A stretch of 64,000 nt of DNA from Acidicapsa acidisoli. GTDB lineage: Bacteria > Acidobacteriota > Terriglobia > Terriglobales > Acidobacteriaceae. The position numbers and the translations under genes are program-made. The stretch spans positions 620,001 to 684,000 of the forward strand of contig NZ_JAGSYI010000002.1 in the NCBI RefSeq assembly GCF_025685625.1. The letters run 5' to 3'. Below, piece by piece: positions 17,944 to 26,634 of this stretch (within the stretch, counting starts at the first letter, position 1; each line of letters begins with the position of its first letter). The notes beneath the pieces were generated by a model, which was not told the DNA's origin, did not search any database, and saw only the letters and a list, made by a program, of their open reading frames with translations.

Positions 17944-18636
17944 TCACGGAGCTGCCACCCAATACGGACCGTCTACACTGAGCGGCTTCGGACGGGTCAT
18001 CTTCCATGCGACGCAAAGGCCCAGGAAGAGCATCGCCATGCGGATTCCGGCGGCAACGAAATTTGTTCCCAGACCAAGGAAAGGAGAAGCAACGCCCCAA
18101 ATCGGGACCTGATTCAGCAGACCAGCCCAGTTGGTCGAGGAACCTGACTGGGAAAACGCCTCATACAGGTTCACTGGAATCGCGGCGAGGGAAATTGCCG
18201 AATAAGTCAGCACGACAGCCGCAAATTGGTATCGGCCTCCACCCAGGCCATTGGAGCCGTATTTCATGGACATGCCAACGATCCAGGCGACAACAAGTGC
18301 AAGATAACCAAGCGTGCTATGCGTGGCGATCGTGAATCCGGCATAGAGGATGGAACCCACAATCGCTCCTCCGATGCCGAAGAACAGAGCCAGGGCATAG
18401 GCAACCTGACTATCGGAAGATCGCCCGGTGCGCGCCTGCACGGCACAGGAGGGGCAGACCATCTGGCCGTTGATACGAAAGTATTCGAACGAGATCAAGT
18501 TATTGCAGTTGCGGCAAAGCTCGGTACGAGATAACTCTGCTAACTCGGCTCCTTGAAACCGCGGAAAATCCGGGTGGGAAGTGTGACTCGCGGGTAACGA
18601 GTCCAAGTTAGAGGTGTTTTGTTCTAAGCTATACAT
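17944..18636 (-). CDS. Zinc-ribbon membrane protein, paralog 1
   Basis: 230 residues. A cytosolic zinc-binding pair C-R-N-C ... C-P-S-C at about 41-64 is followed by four to five membrane segments and the end V-D-G-P-Y-W. It is clearly related to the proteins at 18828-19523 and 19721-20047 (G-Q-x-x-C-x-x-C-A in all). Function unknown; the zinc ribbon plus membrane layout and the M50 protease next to it suggest an envelope-sensing role, which is inference. It starts inside a block (A-G-T-T-A-T-G) conserved before paralog 3. Confidence 0.8.
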   Translation of the reverse strand: MYSLEQNTSNLDSLPASHTSHPDFPRFQGAELAELSRTELCRNCNNLISFEYFRINGQMVCPSCAVQARTGRSSDSQVAYALALFFGIGGAIVGSILYAGFTIATHSTLGYLALVVAWIVGMSMKYGSNGLGGGRYQFAAVVLTYSAISLAAIPVNLYEAFSQSGSSTNWAGLLNQVPIWGVASPFLGLGTNFVAAGIRMAMLFLGLCVAWKMTRPKPLSVDGPYWVAAP

Positions 18637-18743
18637 AACTCAGGAGAGTAGCATTGATTCACACACAAGCTACTACTCCATCGGTGAGTCTTTGGTAATT
18701 TACGGTAACATTGCAGGAAACTCAGTTTCACAATAGAACATAC

Positions 18744-18755
18744 GACATCTATGTC
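18744..18755. promoter_or_regulatory. Inverted repeat upstream of paralog 1
   Basis: GACATCTATGTC is a palindrome about 108 bases before the paralog 1 start. GACATTTATGTC stands at nearly the same distance (113 bases) before paralog 3 at 20160-20171, and CACATCTATGTG lies before the receiver-like gene at 26029-26040. It may be a shared operator. Confidence 0.4.
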
Positions 18756-18827
18756 ATGGGTTATATATTTTGCGATTGCTGGATTATGTTGGAGTTATTT
18801 AATTGTGCCGTGGAGGCTGGCTTTGCA

Positions 18828-19523
18828 CTATTTCAGGCTGAAAGGTCCGGACACGACCAGGGGCCTGAGACGCGTTAGTTGCCACGCGATAGTCACGCTG
18901 AACAGGAGGACGATCAGGCCGATGCCGGCATTGACTGTGTTGTTTGCGAGGCCCCGGAAAGGTGAGGCAAGGCCGGTGAGTACGAGATCCGTGAGCAGCG
19001 CACTCCACTGGGAGGTGAATCTGGTTAAGGAATCGAGGTTATTGTAAGTGCCGTAGAGAAATGCCGGGAGTGCCTTGAGGGCAACGGCGAGATACGTGAG
19101 CGCGGCGGCAACGACCTGGACGCGAAATCCACCAACGCTTCTCGCTCCAGCCATGACGGTCTTGCCTACGATCCAGCCGACAAAAAGAGCCAGATAGCCG
19201 ACGGTCCAGCCCATATCGGAGTTAAGAGCGGCATAAATAGCGCAGCCTGCGCTTGCGCCGACGATGCCGAAGAGAAGCGCGCCAAACAGGGAGCCGTGGC
19301 TCGGCGTCGAGATGCCTGCATGAATCTGATCGGCGCAGGTCGAACAGATCTTTTGGCCATTTACCCGGTAAAACTCACTGAAGATGAAATGGCTGCATTG
19401 GCCGCAGCGCAGTTTAGCCTTCTTTCCGTACTCTGCCGAGGAGAACTGCGGCAGGAAGGCATTCGTCTCACGGCGCAGGGACGTCGCAGCCAATTCCTGC
19501 GTAGTTTGGAGGGATTCTGGCAT
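18828..19523 (-). CDS. Zinc-ribbon membrane protein, paralog 2
   Basis: 231 residues. C-G-Q-C ... C-S-T-C at about 40-63 forms the zinc site, followed by hydrophobic segments (L-F-G-A-L-L-F-G-I-V-G-A, L-F-V-G-W-I-V-G) collinear with paralog 1. The C-terminus V-S-G-P-F-S-L-K matches the V-D-G-P-Y end of paralog 1. Role unknown. A tandem gene-duplication origin is evident from order, length and motif positions. Confidence 0.8.
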   Translation of the reverse strand: MPESLQTTQELAATSLRRETNAFLPQFSSAEYGKKAKLRCGQCSHFIFSEFYRVNGQKICSTCADQIHAGISTPSHGSLFGALLFGIVGASAGCAIYAALNSDMGWTVGYLALFVGWIVGKTVMAGARSVGGFRVQVVAAALTYLAVALKALPAFLYGTYNNLDSLTRFTSQWSALLTDLVLTGLASPFRGLANNTVNAGIGLIVLLFSVTIAWQLTRLRPLVVSGPFSLK

Positions 19524-19720
19524 GGATGACGCGAGATTACACGAATTCGCAGGAATGCGCGCTATTAATTTCGCGATTTTTAGTAATGGCTAGTAATCAA
19601 GGGTCCAGTGTTGGCAGCCTGTGCGGGCTCTTGCTTAATGTGTAGGGTGACGCAGGCATTTTTGGCGCTGTGAACAGCGTCCTGGCGCGGCGTCATCTGT
19701 GCGTGACTTCCGGCTCGCTG

Positions 19721-20047
19721 CTATACCTTGTAGGGGCCGTCCAATCGATTGAGATTGCGCGACCTGGAGGCGAGGATATTCAAAAATCGGTCGAAACTCA
19801 AAAAACGGTCGAAGGGTGACCGGTTTTCGTTTGAACGGCGAGCGCGGGCCAGAATAGCGCACAGGGCGCACGCCACTTGACCGCTGACGCGGTAGTAGAC
19901 ACCGCAGAGGAAATTGCCGCAGATTGGGCAGCGGTCTATGCAGCACGCCTCGCCTTTTCCAGCGGAGGTGGGAAGCGAGTGAGCAGAGTCGAATGAGGGA
20001 CTCGCGGACGCTCCGGGCTTGGATGTATTTTGAATTGAGTTATCCAT
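19721..20047 (-). pseudogene. Zinc-ribbon paralog 3, internally deleted
   Basis: 108 residues. The zinc site C-P-I-C ... C-A-L-C at about 40-63 and the following S-N-E segment align with paralogs 1 and 2, but the whole membrane domain is missing and the protein ends directly in L-D-G-P-Y-K-V, the equivalent of the last residues of the full-length copies. That pattern fits an in-frame deletion of about 120 codons. It may still make a soluble zinc-ribbon protein, so calling it a pseudogene is a judgement. Its leader is similar to that of paralog 1. Confidence 0.65.
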
Positions 20048-20581
20048 AACTTAGGCGAGAGTAGCACGGTTGCTGTCAATAGCCAGCTTATAAATAGAGA
20101 TAATTCTAGTAACTCTGGGTAACCATCGCTAGCTTCCTTGCGCCTGGAGCAATACTTACGACATTTATGTCTGCTATTATGCTCAAGTTTTTGAGCCATT
20201 TAAAAAGGAAAATAGCTTTCGAATTCGCTTGATGTGTCTTGAAACGAGACATAGTAAGGTTGCCGTGTCGTCTAAGCACTGAGCTGTTGTAAGTGGTGGT
20301 CGAGATGTTGTACATTCCTTTGCCCCGCTTTTCGGCGGTTAGTTTTCCAATGAAGCAGTGAGGATTCTTCGTGCAAGCTGCCAGGCCACCTTTGCAGAAG
20401 CGGTCAAGCAGGGCGATGAACCTGTGCCGTTCCGCGACGGTTGATTCGTAGAGGCTCTTCGTGGTGGGTCAGTGCACTTGAGTTGAGTTGATCGAGCTGG
20501 CGATTCTTCACGAAAGATTGCCCCGTCACGTGGTTGGACCGATGCTACACTTCTCCTGCTTCTTATGGGGGTTCGATTTCC
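20048..20581. other. Intergenic region with one conserved inverted repeat
   Basis: The part next to 20047 carries the leader shared with paralog 1, including GACATTTATGTC (20160-20171). Between about 20361 and 20446 a plus-strand frame reads like a protein tail (S-N-E-A-V-R-I-L ... P-F-R-D-G-stop) but has no start; it may be decay of an older gene. Nothing else is seen. Confidence 0.45.
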
Positions 20582-20947
20582 ATGTTCGAAAGCGACATCA
20601 ATACGGTGATTGGCGCGATCATCGAGTTGTTCACGCAGATGGGTAACCCGCCCCCTTTGCAGGCGGGACAATGGGGGCCGACGATTACGACTTATTGCGG
20701 GAACGGGGCCTGGAATATGCGAGGCACGTCCAATTACTTCAACTGCGGGGTGAACCAAGGTCCGAATACACCCGGCCCGTTTGGACAGAAAGGGCATCTC
20801 TCCCGGCAAGATGGTGAGAACGTTGCTTTCTGGTTCGAGCAGCAGTACGCGCAGTTTCGGCCCAACGTGCTCCAGCAGGGGACGAAATGGAACTTCACGA
20901 TGGTGATCGGCCACTATGCGTTCAACTTTCATATGGAGATCGGTTGA
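20582..20947 (+). CDS. Hypothetical protein
   Basis: 121 residues from ATG 20582 with GGGGG about 10 nt upstream. It is rich in F, W, G and N (E-N-V-A-F-W-F-E-Q-Q-Y near 86-96; K-W-N-F-T-M-V-I near 104-111), which resembles a folded beta-rich domain rather than a random frame; the opposite-strand frame is its mirror. No signal peptide, no known family. Isolated between intergenic stretches. Confidence 0.45.
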   Translation: MFESDINTVIGAIIELFTQMGNPPPLQAGQWGPTITTYCGNGAWNMRGTSNYFNCGVNQGPNTPGPFGQKGHLSRQDGENVAFWFEQQYAQFRPNVLQQGTKWNFTMVIGHYAFNFHMEIG

Positions 20948-21106
20948 CGGCGGGAAACTGTTCCACGCAGAGCACTGTTGGTGAATGGAGCAGACTTGGC
21001 TCGAAGAGTTGTTGCGATTGGTTTGTTTTCAGGTGTATGGAGACGCCTGCTTATTGGGATGTTTGCGCCTCGTTGCAGCAAATGGGGATGTCGGTGATCC
21101 CCTGTA

Positions 21107-22246
21107 TCAAGACGTTTCGCGGCGCGTGGAGTCTGTGGGATCGAATGTGTTCAGGTTCATCACGTCCTTTACATATTGTTCCGGGGAGTTCGCGGTACGA
21201 CTTTCCGGATAAACAGCAGCTCCAGACGTAGACAAGGAAAGTTTGTCCAGTTCACCCCGTAGATGCTTGGCGAGCGGGCGGCCATCCTTCTCTTCGAAGA
21301 TGGTCACATGCGTTCCTTCTACTACGCAAACACTTACTGAGTCGGCGATGTCTCTCCACTTTTCTTCCACTCTGGTTTCAAGCCGCAGCGGCTGGGCCGT
21401 TGACACGTAGACCAGCATGGGACCGGAGTATTTCTTCGGTACATATTCCTCAACTGCGGTATGCAGAGCTTTTGCATATTCCTGTGCGTCCCGGGGGATA
21501 TGGTTAAAAAAGGACAATCGACTCTCTGCCGGATGGCGCTGAATAAGACCGGCTGCTTCCCTGCGTCTTTCCTGTACCCTTGTAATGGATTCATTTGCTT
21601 TATTCCAAATGACCTTTACGGCCGACAGAAGAGATGGATTCCGCTTGACTTCTTCATAGGCCCACTCGGCGAAATTTCTATTCTGGAAATAAAAGCGCGC
21701 ACACTTTTCGAAGATACCGAAGGGTCTTTTGTCGGCTGGGGTATTGAGCGGTCCAAAATCGATTGCGATCAGCAGGGCAACTTCCCTGTCATGGACGTTC
21801 TTCAATTGTTGCGCCATTTCAAGAGCAATGACCGCACCCACGGACCAACCAGACAGAGCGAGCGGGCCTGCCGGCTGAAATTTTTGAAGCGCATCGACAT
21901 AATATTTTGCGAGCTCCTGAACCGAACTGCCGCGTTCGGCATTTCGTTCGGAGGAAGGTGGGTGGATGCTAAAGAATGGCTGGTCTGGGCCAAGCATCTC
22001 CGCCAGACGAAGAAAGTCTGTAGAGCTCGGGTTTAAGGAATTTACGCCATAGAAAGGGATGCGGCTGCCGTCGTCCATGGCCACAACATGGAGAGGCGTG
22101 ATTGGCCCACCCACCTGGCCTTTGCCTGAACGCCACCTTGCCTCCTTCCAGCGCAAAGCGAATGCGATTTCGCGCATCTTCGTGATACTCGAAGTTCCAG
22201 TATCGATGTCCAAGACATTGCGATTATCTTCAGGCGTGGCGTTCAT
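21107..22246 (-). CDS. Orphan thioesterase (NRPS/PKS type II-like alpha/beta hydrolase)
   Basis: 379 residues. The nucleophile elbow G-W-S-V-G with S135 follows P-L-A-L-S, the acid is probably D in I-A-I-D-F-G (about 163-168), and H in G-T-H-V-T-I-F completes the triad, as in the thioesterase domains of nonribosomal peptide and polyketide synthases. It is longer at both ends than a typical 240-residue stand-alone enzyme (about 45 extra at the N-terminus and 60 at the C-terminus). No synthase genes are in the window, so substrate and partner are unknown. Confidence 0.82.
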   Translation of the reverse strand: MNATPEDNRNVLDIDTGTSSITKMREIAFALRWKEARWRSGKGQVGGPITPLHVVAMDDGSRIPFYGVNSLNPSSTDFLRLAEMLGPDQPFFSIHPPSSERNAERGSSVQELAKYYVDALQKFQPAGPLALSGWSVGAVIALEMAQQLKNVHDREVALLIAIDFGPLNTPADKRPFGIFEKCARFYFQNRNFAEWAYEEVKRNPSLLSAVKVIWNKANESITRVQERRREAAGLIQRHPAESRLSFFNHIPRDAQEYAKALHTAVEEYVPKKYSGPMLVYVSTAQPLRLETRVEEKWRDIADSVSVCVVEGTHVTIFEEKDGRPLAKHLRGELDKLSLSTSGAAVYPESRTANSPEQYVKDVMNLNTFDPTDSTRRETS

Positions 22247-22866
22247 AAGAGCGTTTTTCTCAAACTTTCAGATACGAACGGACACCGACAAGTGCATTTG
22301 ACTACTGGACACCTGTGGCTGTTCAACTGCATTACTGCTTGAGTGCAAGATAACCTGGAATGATAGTCGAATTGTACGTGCCCCGGCTCAGGAGCAAAAA
22401 ATCCTGGAACCGGTAGGCATGGTGAGGACTACTAGCTGCAACGACCGCAGGGGAGGCGGATCCTAATCTACACAGCCGTGCTTCACTCACCGCACTAATC
22501 AATTATTGTAATTAGCCCCTTGCGCAATCGAAAGAAAATTATTATTGCGCCGATCTCGGCCATCTTGCGCTTATGAGGATTTTGCGATCATCTCATTCGG
22601 ATCATTTCGCGTAATTTAAGGGTTTTATAGGCCGAATTCGCCTTATGTTCACCTTTTGGGCTATGGACCGGACTTAAAGGTAGCCCGGAGGAAGACGCGG
22701 CGCTCTGACATAAGTCATAGCGAATCCCGCAACCGGAGCTTAATCTTTGATGTGAGCAGGCTTCTCGATTTTGCCGAGGAGGCGAGCGATGAAAGCGACT
22801 CAAGTACTCGGGTGCGACCCCGTCTCGCGCAATTGGCTTGTGCCCGCAAAAGCAGAAAGGACTTAA
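22247..22866. other. Intergenic region
   Basis: 620 bases. No frame looks coding; the sequence is AT-richer from about 22490 to 22640. Promoters for the divergent thioesterase and the small membrane-protein gene must lie here, but none is distinct. Confidence 0.5.
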
Positions 22867-23193
22867 ATGGAAGCATTTTCACTTGGTTTTTGGGGCCTTG
22901 CCGACCAGAGTCTCCAATGGATTGGAAGAGGTGCTGCGTGGGTTCTGTTGAGAAGGCGTTACCCAAGAGACGAAAGCGCTCTTTGTGCCGCAACAGGCGG
23001 TGCGCTTCTATGCGCGGTGTTCGGCGGAGCCATCGGATTTGCTCTTTCTGATCCTTCGCGAGATATAAGCGCGATTGGAGGAACGATACTTGGATGTTTG
23101 CTAGGGATGTGCACAGGAATCATTTTCGGAGCGTTTGTTGAAACTGTCGACAGCGCGATTAAAGACCTGCTGAGATCTTTGAATTCGAAATAG
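22867..23193 (+). CDS. Small membrane protein with glycine-zipper-like segments
   Basis: 108 residues; AGAAAGGA ends 5 nt before ATG. Two hydrophobic glycine-rich segments (about 42-60 and 68-92: G-G-T-I-L-G-C-L-L-G-M-C-T-G-I-I-F-G) have the small-residue spacing seen in glycine-zipper membrane proteins. The C-terminal helix is charged. No known family. Confidence 0.65.
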   Translation: MEAFSLGFWGLADQSLQWIGRGAAWVLLRRRYPRDESALCAATGGALLCAVFGGAIGFALSDPSRDISAIGGTILGCLLGMCTGIIFGAFVETVDSAIKDLLRSLNSK

Positions 23194-23239
23194 CTATCAA
23201 ATTTAGTTAGCTTTCAACCCTGGAGCGCATTAGCTGGTC

Positions 23240-23425
23240 TTGTTACCCAGGGCGTTGCTCTGGGCTGGGATAGCGATGCGCCTTTGGCGCTTTGGGTTGG
23301 TCGAGATTATCGGAGCGTGCTGAGTCGGAGGGCTCGAAAGAAGCCGGGTTTTGTCGCTTGCGCATGGCCGAGTGGGGGCTTTGAGAAGCCCAGGTCTCAG
23401 AGGCGAGACCTGGGGCACCCTCGAT
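23240..23425. repeat. Cluster of palindromic repeats
   Basis: The stretch begins with CCCAGGGCGTTGCTCTGGG (hairpin) and ends with CCCAGGTCTC...GAGACCTGGGGCACCC, the opposite-orientation copy of the element at 4903-4936. The second copy forms the artificial 3' end of the truncated ATPase frame. Short cores with long hairpins in a gene-free gap are typical of REP-like elements. Confidence 0.6.
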
Positions 23426-23834
23426 TGTTACTTATTGAGATCTGGGCCACCCGCCATTCGAATGAATATAAAACAGACGCATTATAGGATTTGGACACAA
23501 CGATTGACGTGGATTTTAGAGTCCCTTGACCATATTTGAATGCTATCGATTTTGTTTCGCTTTCCGACAGTAGAAACTCCGCGTGAATTGGCTCTGCTTC
23601 GTCGAGAACTTTTCCCTCTCGGCGATGTCTTTTGTCGAGCCATGCTGGATATTGCTTCTTGACCTCAAATTTCGCGCTCGCGTTCACTGGCCTGAGCCTG
23701 TAGAGCGCATTCAGAAACGCGCTCTTTCCTGATTCGTTCTTCCCTACTATGCAAGTGACATCGCTTTGGATGGCCACCTCGTTGGAGTCGAGGATGCTCT
23801 TGAAGTTCTCTACTCGGACACTCGTAAGTTTCAT
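23397..23834 (-). pseudogene. Truncated OLD/RecF-like AAA ATPase
   Basis: 145 codons. The N-terminus matches SMC/RecF/OLD-type ATPases: V-R-V-E-N-F-K-S-I at 6-14 and Walker A G-K-N-E-S-G-K-S at 31-38. Full-length relatives have 400-700 residues with signature and Walker B motifs and often a TOPRIM nuclease; all of these are absent. The last residues are encoded by the palindromic repeat, so the gene was cut by a rearrangement at that repeat. Probably the relic of an OLD-family defence nuclease. Confidence 0.7.
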
Positions 23835-23981
23835 CTAACCCCCATATTCTTGTTGTGCTTGAAGATATCAGATTGATTCTATTCCTAGACCTCGCTTTGC
23901 GATTGTAGTCGATGGGCAAATCTCCAATATATTGCGGACGATATTTCGCCTTATTTTCGCCTTTCTTGTATACTGATTGCT

Positions 23982-25973
23982 ATGGACTTTCAACTCGTTA
24001 CGCCTTATCAGCCTAAGGGGGATCAGCCTAAGGCTATCTCGGAACTGGTGTCGGGGTTGGCTGCCGGGGAGCAGCACCAGGTTTTGCTGGGGGTTACCGG
24101 GTCGGGTAAGACTTTTACCATGGCCAAGGTGATCGAGGAGTTGAATCGGCCTGCGCTCATTCTGGCACATAACAAGACGTTGGCGGCGCAGCTTTATAAC
24201 GAGTTCAAGCAGTTCTTCCCCTCGAACGCGGTCGAGTACTTTGTCAGTTATTACGACTATTATCAGCCGGAGGCTTATATTCCCGCCGGGGACTTATATA
24301 TCGAGAAGGAAGCTACGATCAATGAGGAGTTGGACAAGCTTAGGCTATCGGCTACGCGAAGCTTGTTTGAGCGGCGGGATGCGATCATTGTCAGTTCGGT
24401 GAGCTGTATCTATGGTCTTGGTTCGCCGGAGGCTTACTACGGGATGTTGTTGTTGCTGGAAAAGGGGCAGCGAATTCACCGCAAGGATATCTTGCGGCGG
24501 CTGGTGGAGATTCTGTATGAGCGGAACGATCACGACTTCCGGCGCGGAACATTCCGGGTGCGCGGGGATGTGATCGAGGTCTTCCCTACTTATGACGAGA
24601 ATGCTTACCGGATTGAGTTGTTTGGGGACGAGATTGAGTCTTTGTCCCAGATCGATCCGTTGTTTGGGACAGTGAAACAGAAGTATGCGAGGCTGCCGAT
24701 TTATCCCAAGAGCCACTATGTAGTGCAGCCGGAGCGCAAGGCGCAGGCTATCGAAACCATTGTGGCCGAGCTGGCGGATTGGGAGGCTGAGTTAGAGAAG
24801 CAGGGGCGAATGGTGGAGGCGCAGCGCATTCATCAGCGGGTGCGGTTTGACCTGGAGATGATTAAGTCGATGGGTTACTGTCATGGGATTGAGAATTACT
24901 CGCGGCACTTCAGCGGACGGCTGCCGGGTGAGCCTCCGCCGACGCTGCTGGATTACTTTCCGAGGGACTTTCTATTATTCGTCGATGAGTCGCATGTAAC
25001 GATCCCGCAGGTGCACGGGATGTGGTTTGGCGACCAGAGCCGGAAGCAGAATCTGGTGGATTATGGGTTTCGGCTGCCTTCGGCAAGGGATAACAGGCCG
25101 CTGAAATTTGACGAGTTTGAAAACCGGATCAACCAGACGATTTATGTTTCGGCGACTCCGGGGCCGTATGAGCTGACCAAGGCGGCCGGGGTGGTGGTGG
25201 AGCAGGTCATTCGGCCGACGGGGCTGATTGATCCGGAGGTTGAGATTCGTCCGGTGAAGGGGCAGATTGACGACTTGCTGGGGGAGATTCGCGACCGGGC
25301 GAAGCGCAATGAACGGGTGCTGGTGACGACGCTGACCAAACGTATGTCCGAAGACCTGGCGGGGTATTACACCGAGGTCGGCGTGCGCTGCCGGTATATG
25401 CACTCGGAGATTGAGACGCTGGAGCGGATCAAGATTCTGGCGGGGCTGCGCAAAGGTGAGTATGACGTGCTGATCGGGATCAATCTGCTGCGGGAGGGGT
25501 TGGATCTGCCGGAGGTTTCGCTCGTCGCGATTCTGGATGCGGACAAGGAAGGTTTTTTGCGGTCGACGGGGGCGCTGATTCAGACGATTGGGCGCGCGGC
25601 GAGAAATGTCGAGGGTCGGGCGATTTTGTATGCCGACAGGATGACGGATTCGATGCGCCGGGCGATTGACGAGACGGACCGAAGACGTGAGATTCAAAGA
25701 GCTTACAACCTGGAGCATGGGATTACGCCGCAGTCGATTTTGAGCAAGCTGGAGAATTCTCTGGCGGCGATTTTGAAGGCGGAATATGGCGATCCACTGG
25801 AGGAAGCGGCGGAGGGAATGCCGGAGTTTGCCTCGCAGGCTGAGCTGGATAAGTACCTGGAGGGGATGGAGGCGCAGATGCGGGAGGCGGCCAAGAAATT
25901 TGAGTTTGAGAAGGCGGCGAAGTTGCGGGACACCATCAAGGAGCTGCGGGCGAAGGAGTTCTTGTTCGGTTAG
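23982..25973 (+). CDS. uvrB: UvrABC excision nuclease subunit B
   Basis: 663 residues, close to the normal length. UvrB is the DNA-damage-verifying helicase of nucleotide excision repair. Walker A G-V-T-G-S-G-K-T is near residue 39, the beta-hairpin [10 protein letters not shown] near 93 inserts between strands, D-E-S-H is motif II, and R-E-G-L-D-L-P and Q-T-I-G-R-A-A-R-N are helicase motifs. The C-terminal UVR domain ([14 protein letters not shown]) binds UvrC. There is no Shine-Dalgarno; TATACT ends 7 bases before ATG, so a leaderless message is possible. uvrA and uvrC are not in the window. Confidence 0.97.
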   Translation: MDFQLVTPYQPKGDQPKAISELVSGLAAGEQHQVLLGVTGSGKTFTMAKVIEELNRPALILAHNKTLAAQLYNEFKQFFPSNAVEYFVSYYDYYQPEAYIPAGDLYIEKEATINEELDKLRLSATRSLFERRDAIIVSSVSCIYGLGSPEAYYGMLLLLEKGQRIHRKDILRRLVEILYERNDHDFRRGTFRVRGDVIEVFPTYDENAYRIELFGDEIESLSQIDPLFGTVKQKYARLPIYPKSHYVVQPERKAQAIETIVAELADWEAELEKQGRMVEAQRIHQRVRFDLEMIKSMGYCHGIENYSRHFSGRLPGEPPPTLLDYFPRDFLLFVDESHVTIPQVHGMWFGDQSRKQNLVDYGFRLPSARDNRPLKFDEFENRINQTIYVSATPGPYELTKAAGVVVEQVIRPTGLIDPEVEIRPVKGQIDDLLGEIRDRAKRNERVLVTTLTKRMSEDLAGYYTEVGVRCRYMHSEIETLERIKILAGLRKGEYDVLIGINLLREGLDLPEVSLVAILDADKEGFLRSTGALIQTIGRAARNVEGRAILYADRMTDSMRRAIDETDRRREIQRAYNLEHGITPQSILSKLENSLAAILKAEYGDPLEEAAEGMPEFASQAELDKYLEGMEAQMREAAKKFEFEKAAKLRDTIKELRAKEFLFG

Positions 25974-26028
25974 GGATGGCAAAACCGATTAACTTCCAGT
26001 ATTTTCAGGCAACCTCTGCGCACTTTAG

Positions 26029-26040
26029 CACATCTATGTG
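26029..26040. promoter_or_regulatory. Inverted repeat before the receiver-like gene
   Basis: CACATCTATGTG is a perfect palindrome 32 bases before the start at 26072 and shares the ten bases ACATCTATGT with 18745-18754. Function unproven. Confidence 0.3.
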
Positions 26041-26071
26041 GCTAGTTGGTAAATACCGGGGGAAAAGCTAG

Positions 26072-26482
26072 ATGGTAACATTCATCCGGCCACGGGTGAT
26101 TATGGAGAAGATTTTGCTAGTGGACGACAATCCACTTCGGGCCTCAATGAGGAAATCGTTATTGGAGGGTAGCGCACCGGATGTGGTGCGAGCGCTGGAT
26201 GCGTCTGAGGCGCTGTGCCTGGTGGAGTCGCCGGAGTTTGCGCAGGGGCTGGCGCTGGTGATTACCGGACATGCGATGAAAGGGATTTCAGGGCCAGAGT
26301 TTGTGGCGGAGTTTCGCAGCAGGATGCCGGCGGTCCCCGTGCTGGTTCTTAGTGCCGTGCCGAATGCGGAGCAGGAGTATCAGGGGATTCCGGATGTCCT
26401 GGTTTCGCAGACGACGTCACCGGATGAGCTGAGGTCGCTGGCGCGGGGGCTAGTGGTTTCCCGGCAGAAGCGAACGGCTTGA
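26072..26482 (+). CDS. Degenerate response-regulator receiver domain protein
   Basis: 136 residues, a single CheY-like domain with no output domain. The acidic pair after beta-1 is kept (I-L-L-V-D-D-N), but the phosphorylation site is G66 in V-I-T-G-H-A-M where the family has Asp, and the conserved Lys is Q113 (L-V-S-Q-T-T-S-P). Beta-4 V-L-S-A is normal. It therefore cannot be phosphorylated in the usual way. A GGGGGA site supports ATG 26072; ATG 26102 (M-E-K-I-L-L-V) is possible and gives the conventional domain start. No kinase is adjacent. Probably binds a partner protein constitutively. Confidence 0.78.
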   Translation: MVTFIRPRVIMEKILLVDDNPLRASMRKSLLEGSAPDVVRALDASEALCLVESPEFAQGLALVITGHAMKGISGPEFVAEFRSRMPAVPVLVLSAVPNAEQEYQGIPDVLVSQTTSPDELRSLARGLVVSRQKRTA

Positions 26483-26634
26483 GAAACTGCCTTCCGTGTA
26501 ACGGGTTTTGCGGTCGCAGAACAGCTTCGGCTAGAGAGTCCTGATAGAAAGACAGAGTGAAAAATGTCCGTCATATGCGCCGGTTTCCGGCGCAATTTTT
26601 ATTGACATTTACGTCTATTTACTTACGTCACAGT

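Noticed and set aside
18751-19047. Plus-strand frame starting in the paralog intergenic region
   Set aside because: Only the first 25 codons are outside the antisense of paralog 2, and there is no ribosome site.
20339-20932. Minus-strand frame opposite the hypothetical gene at 20582
   Set aside because: Arg/Pro-rich composition and no ribosome site; the plus-strand frame looks more protein-like.
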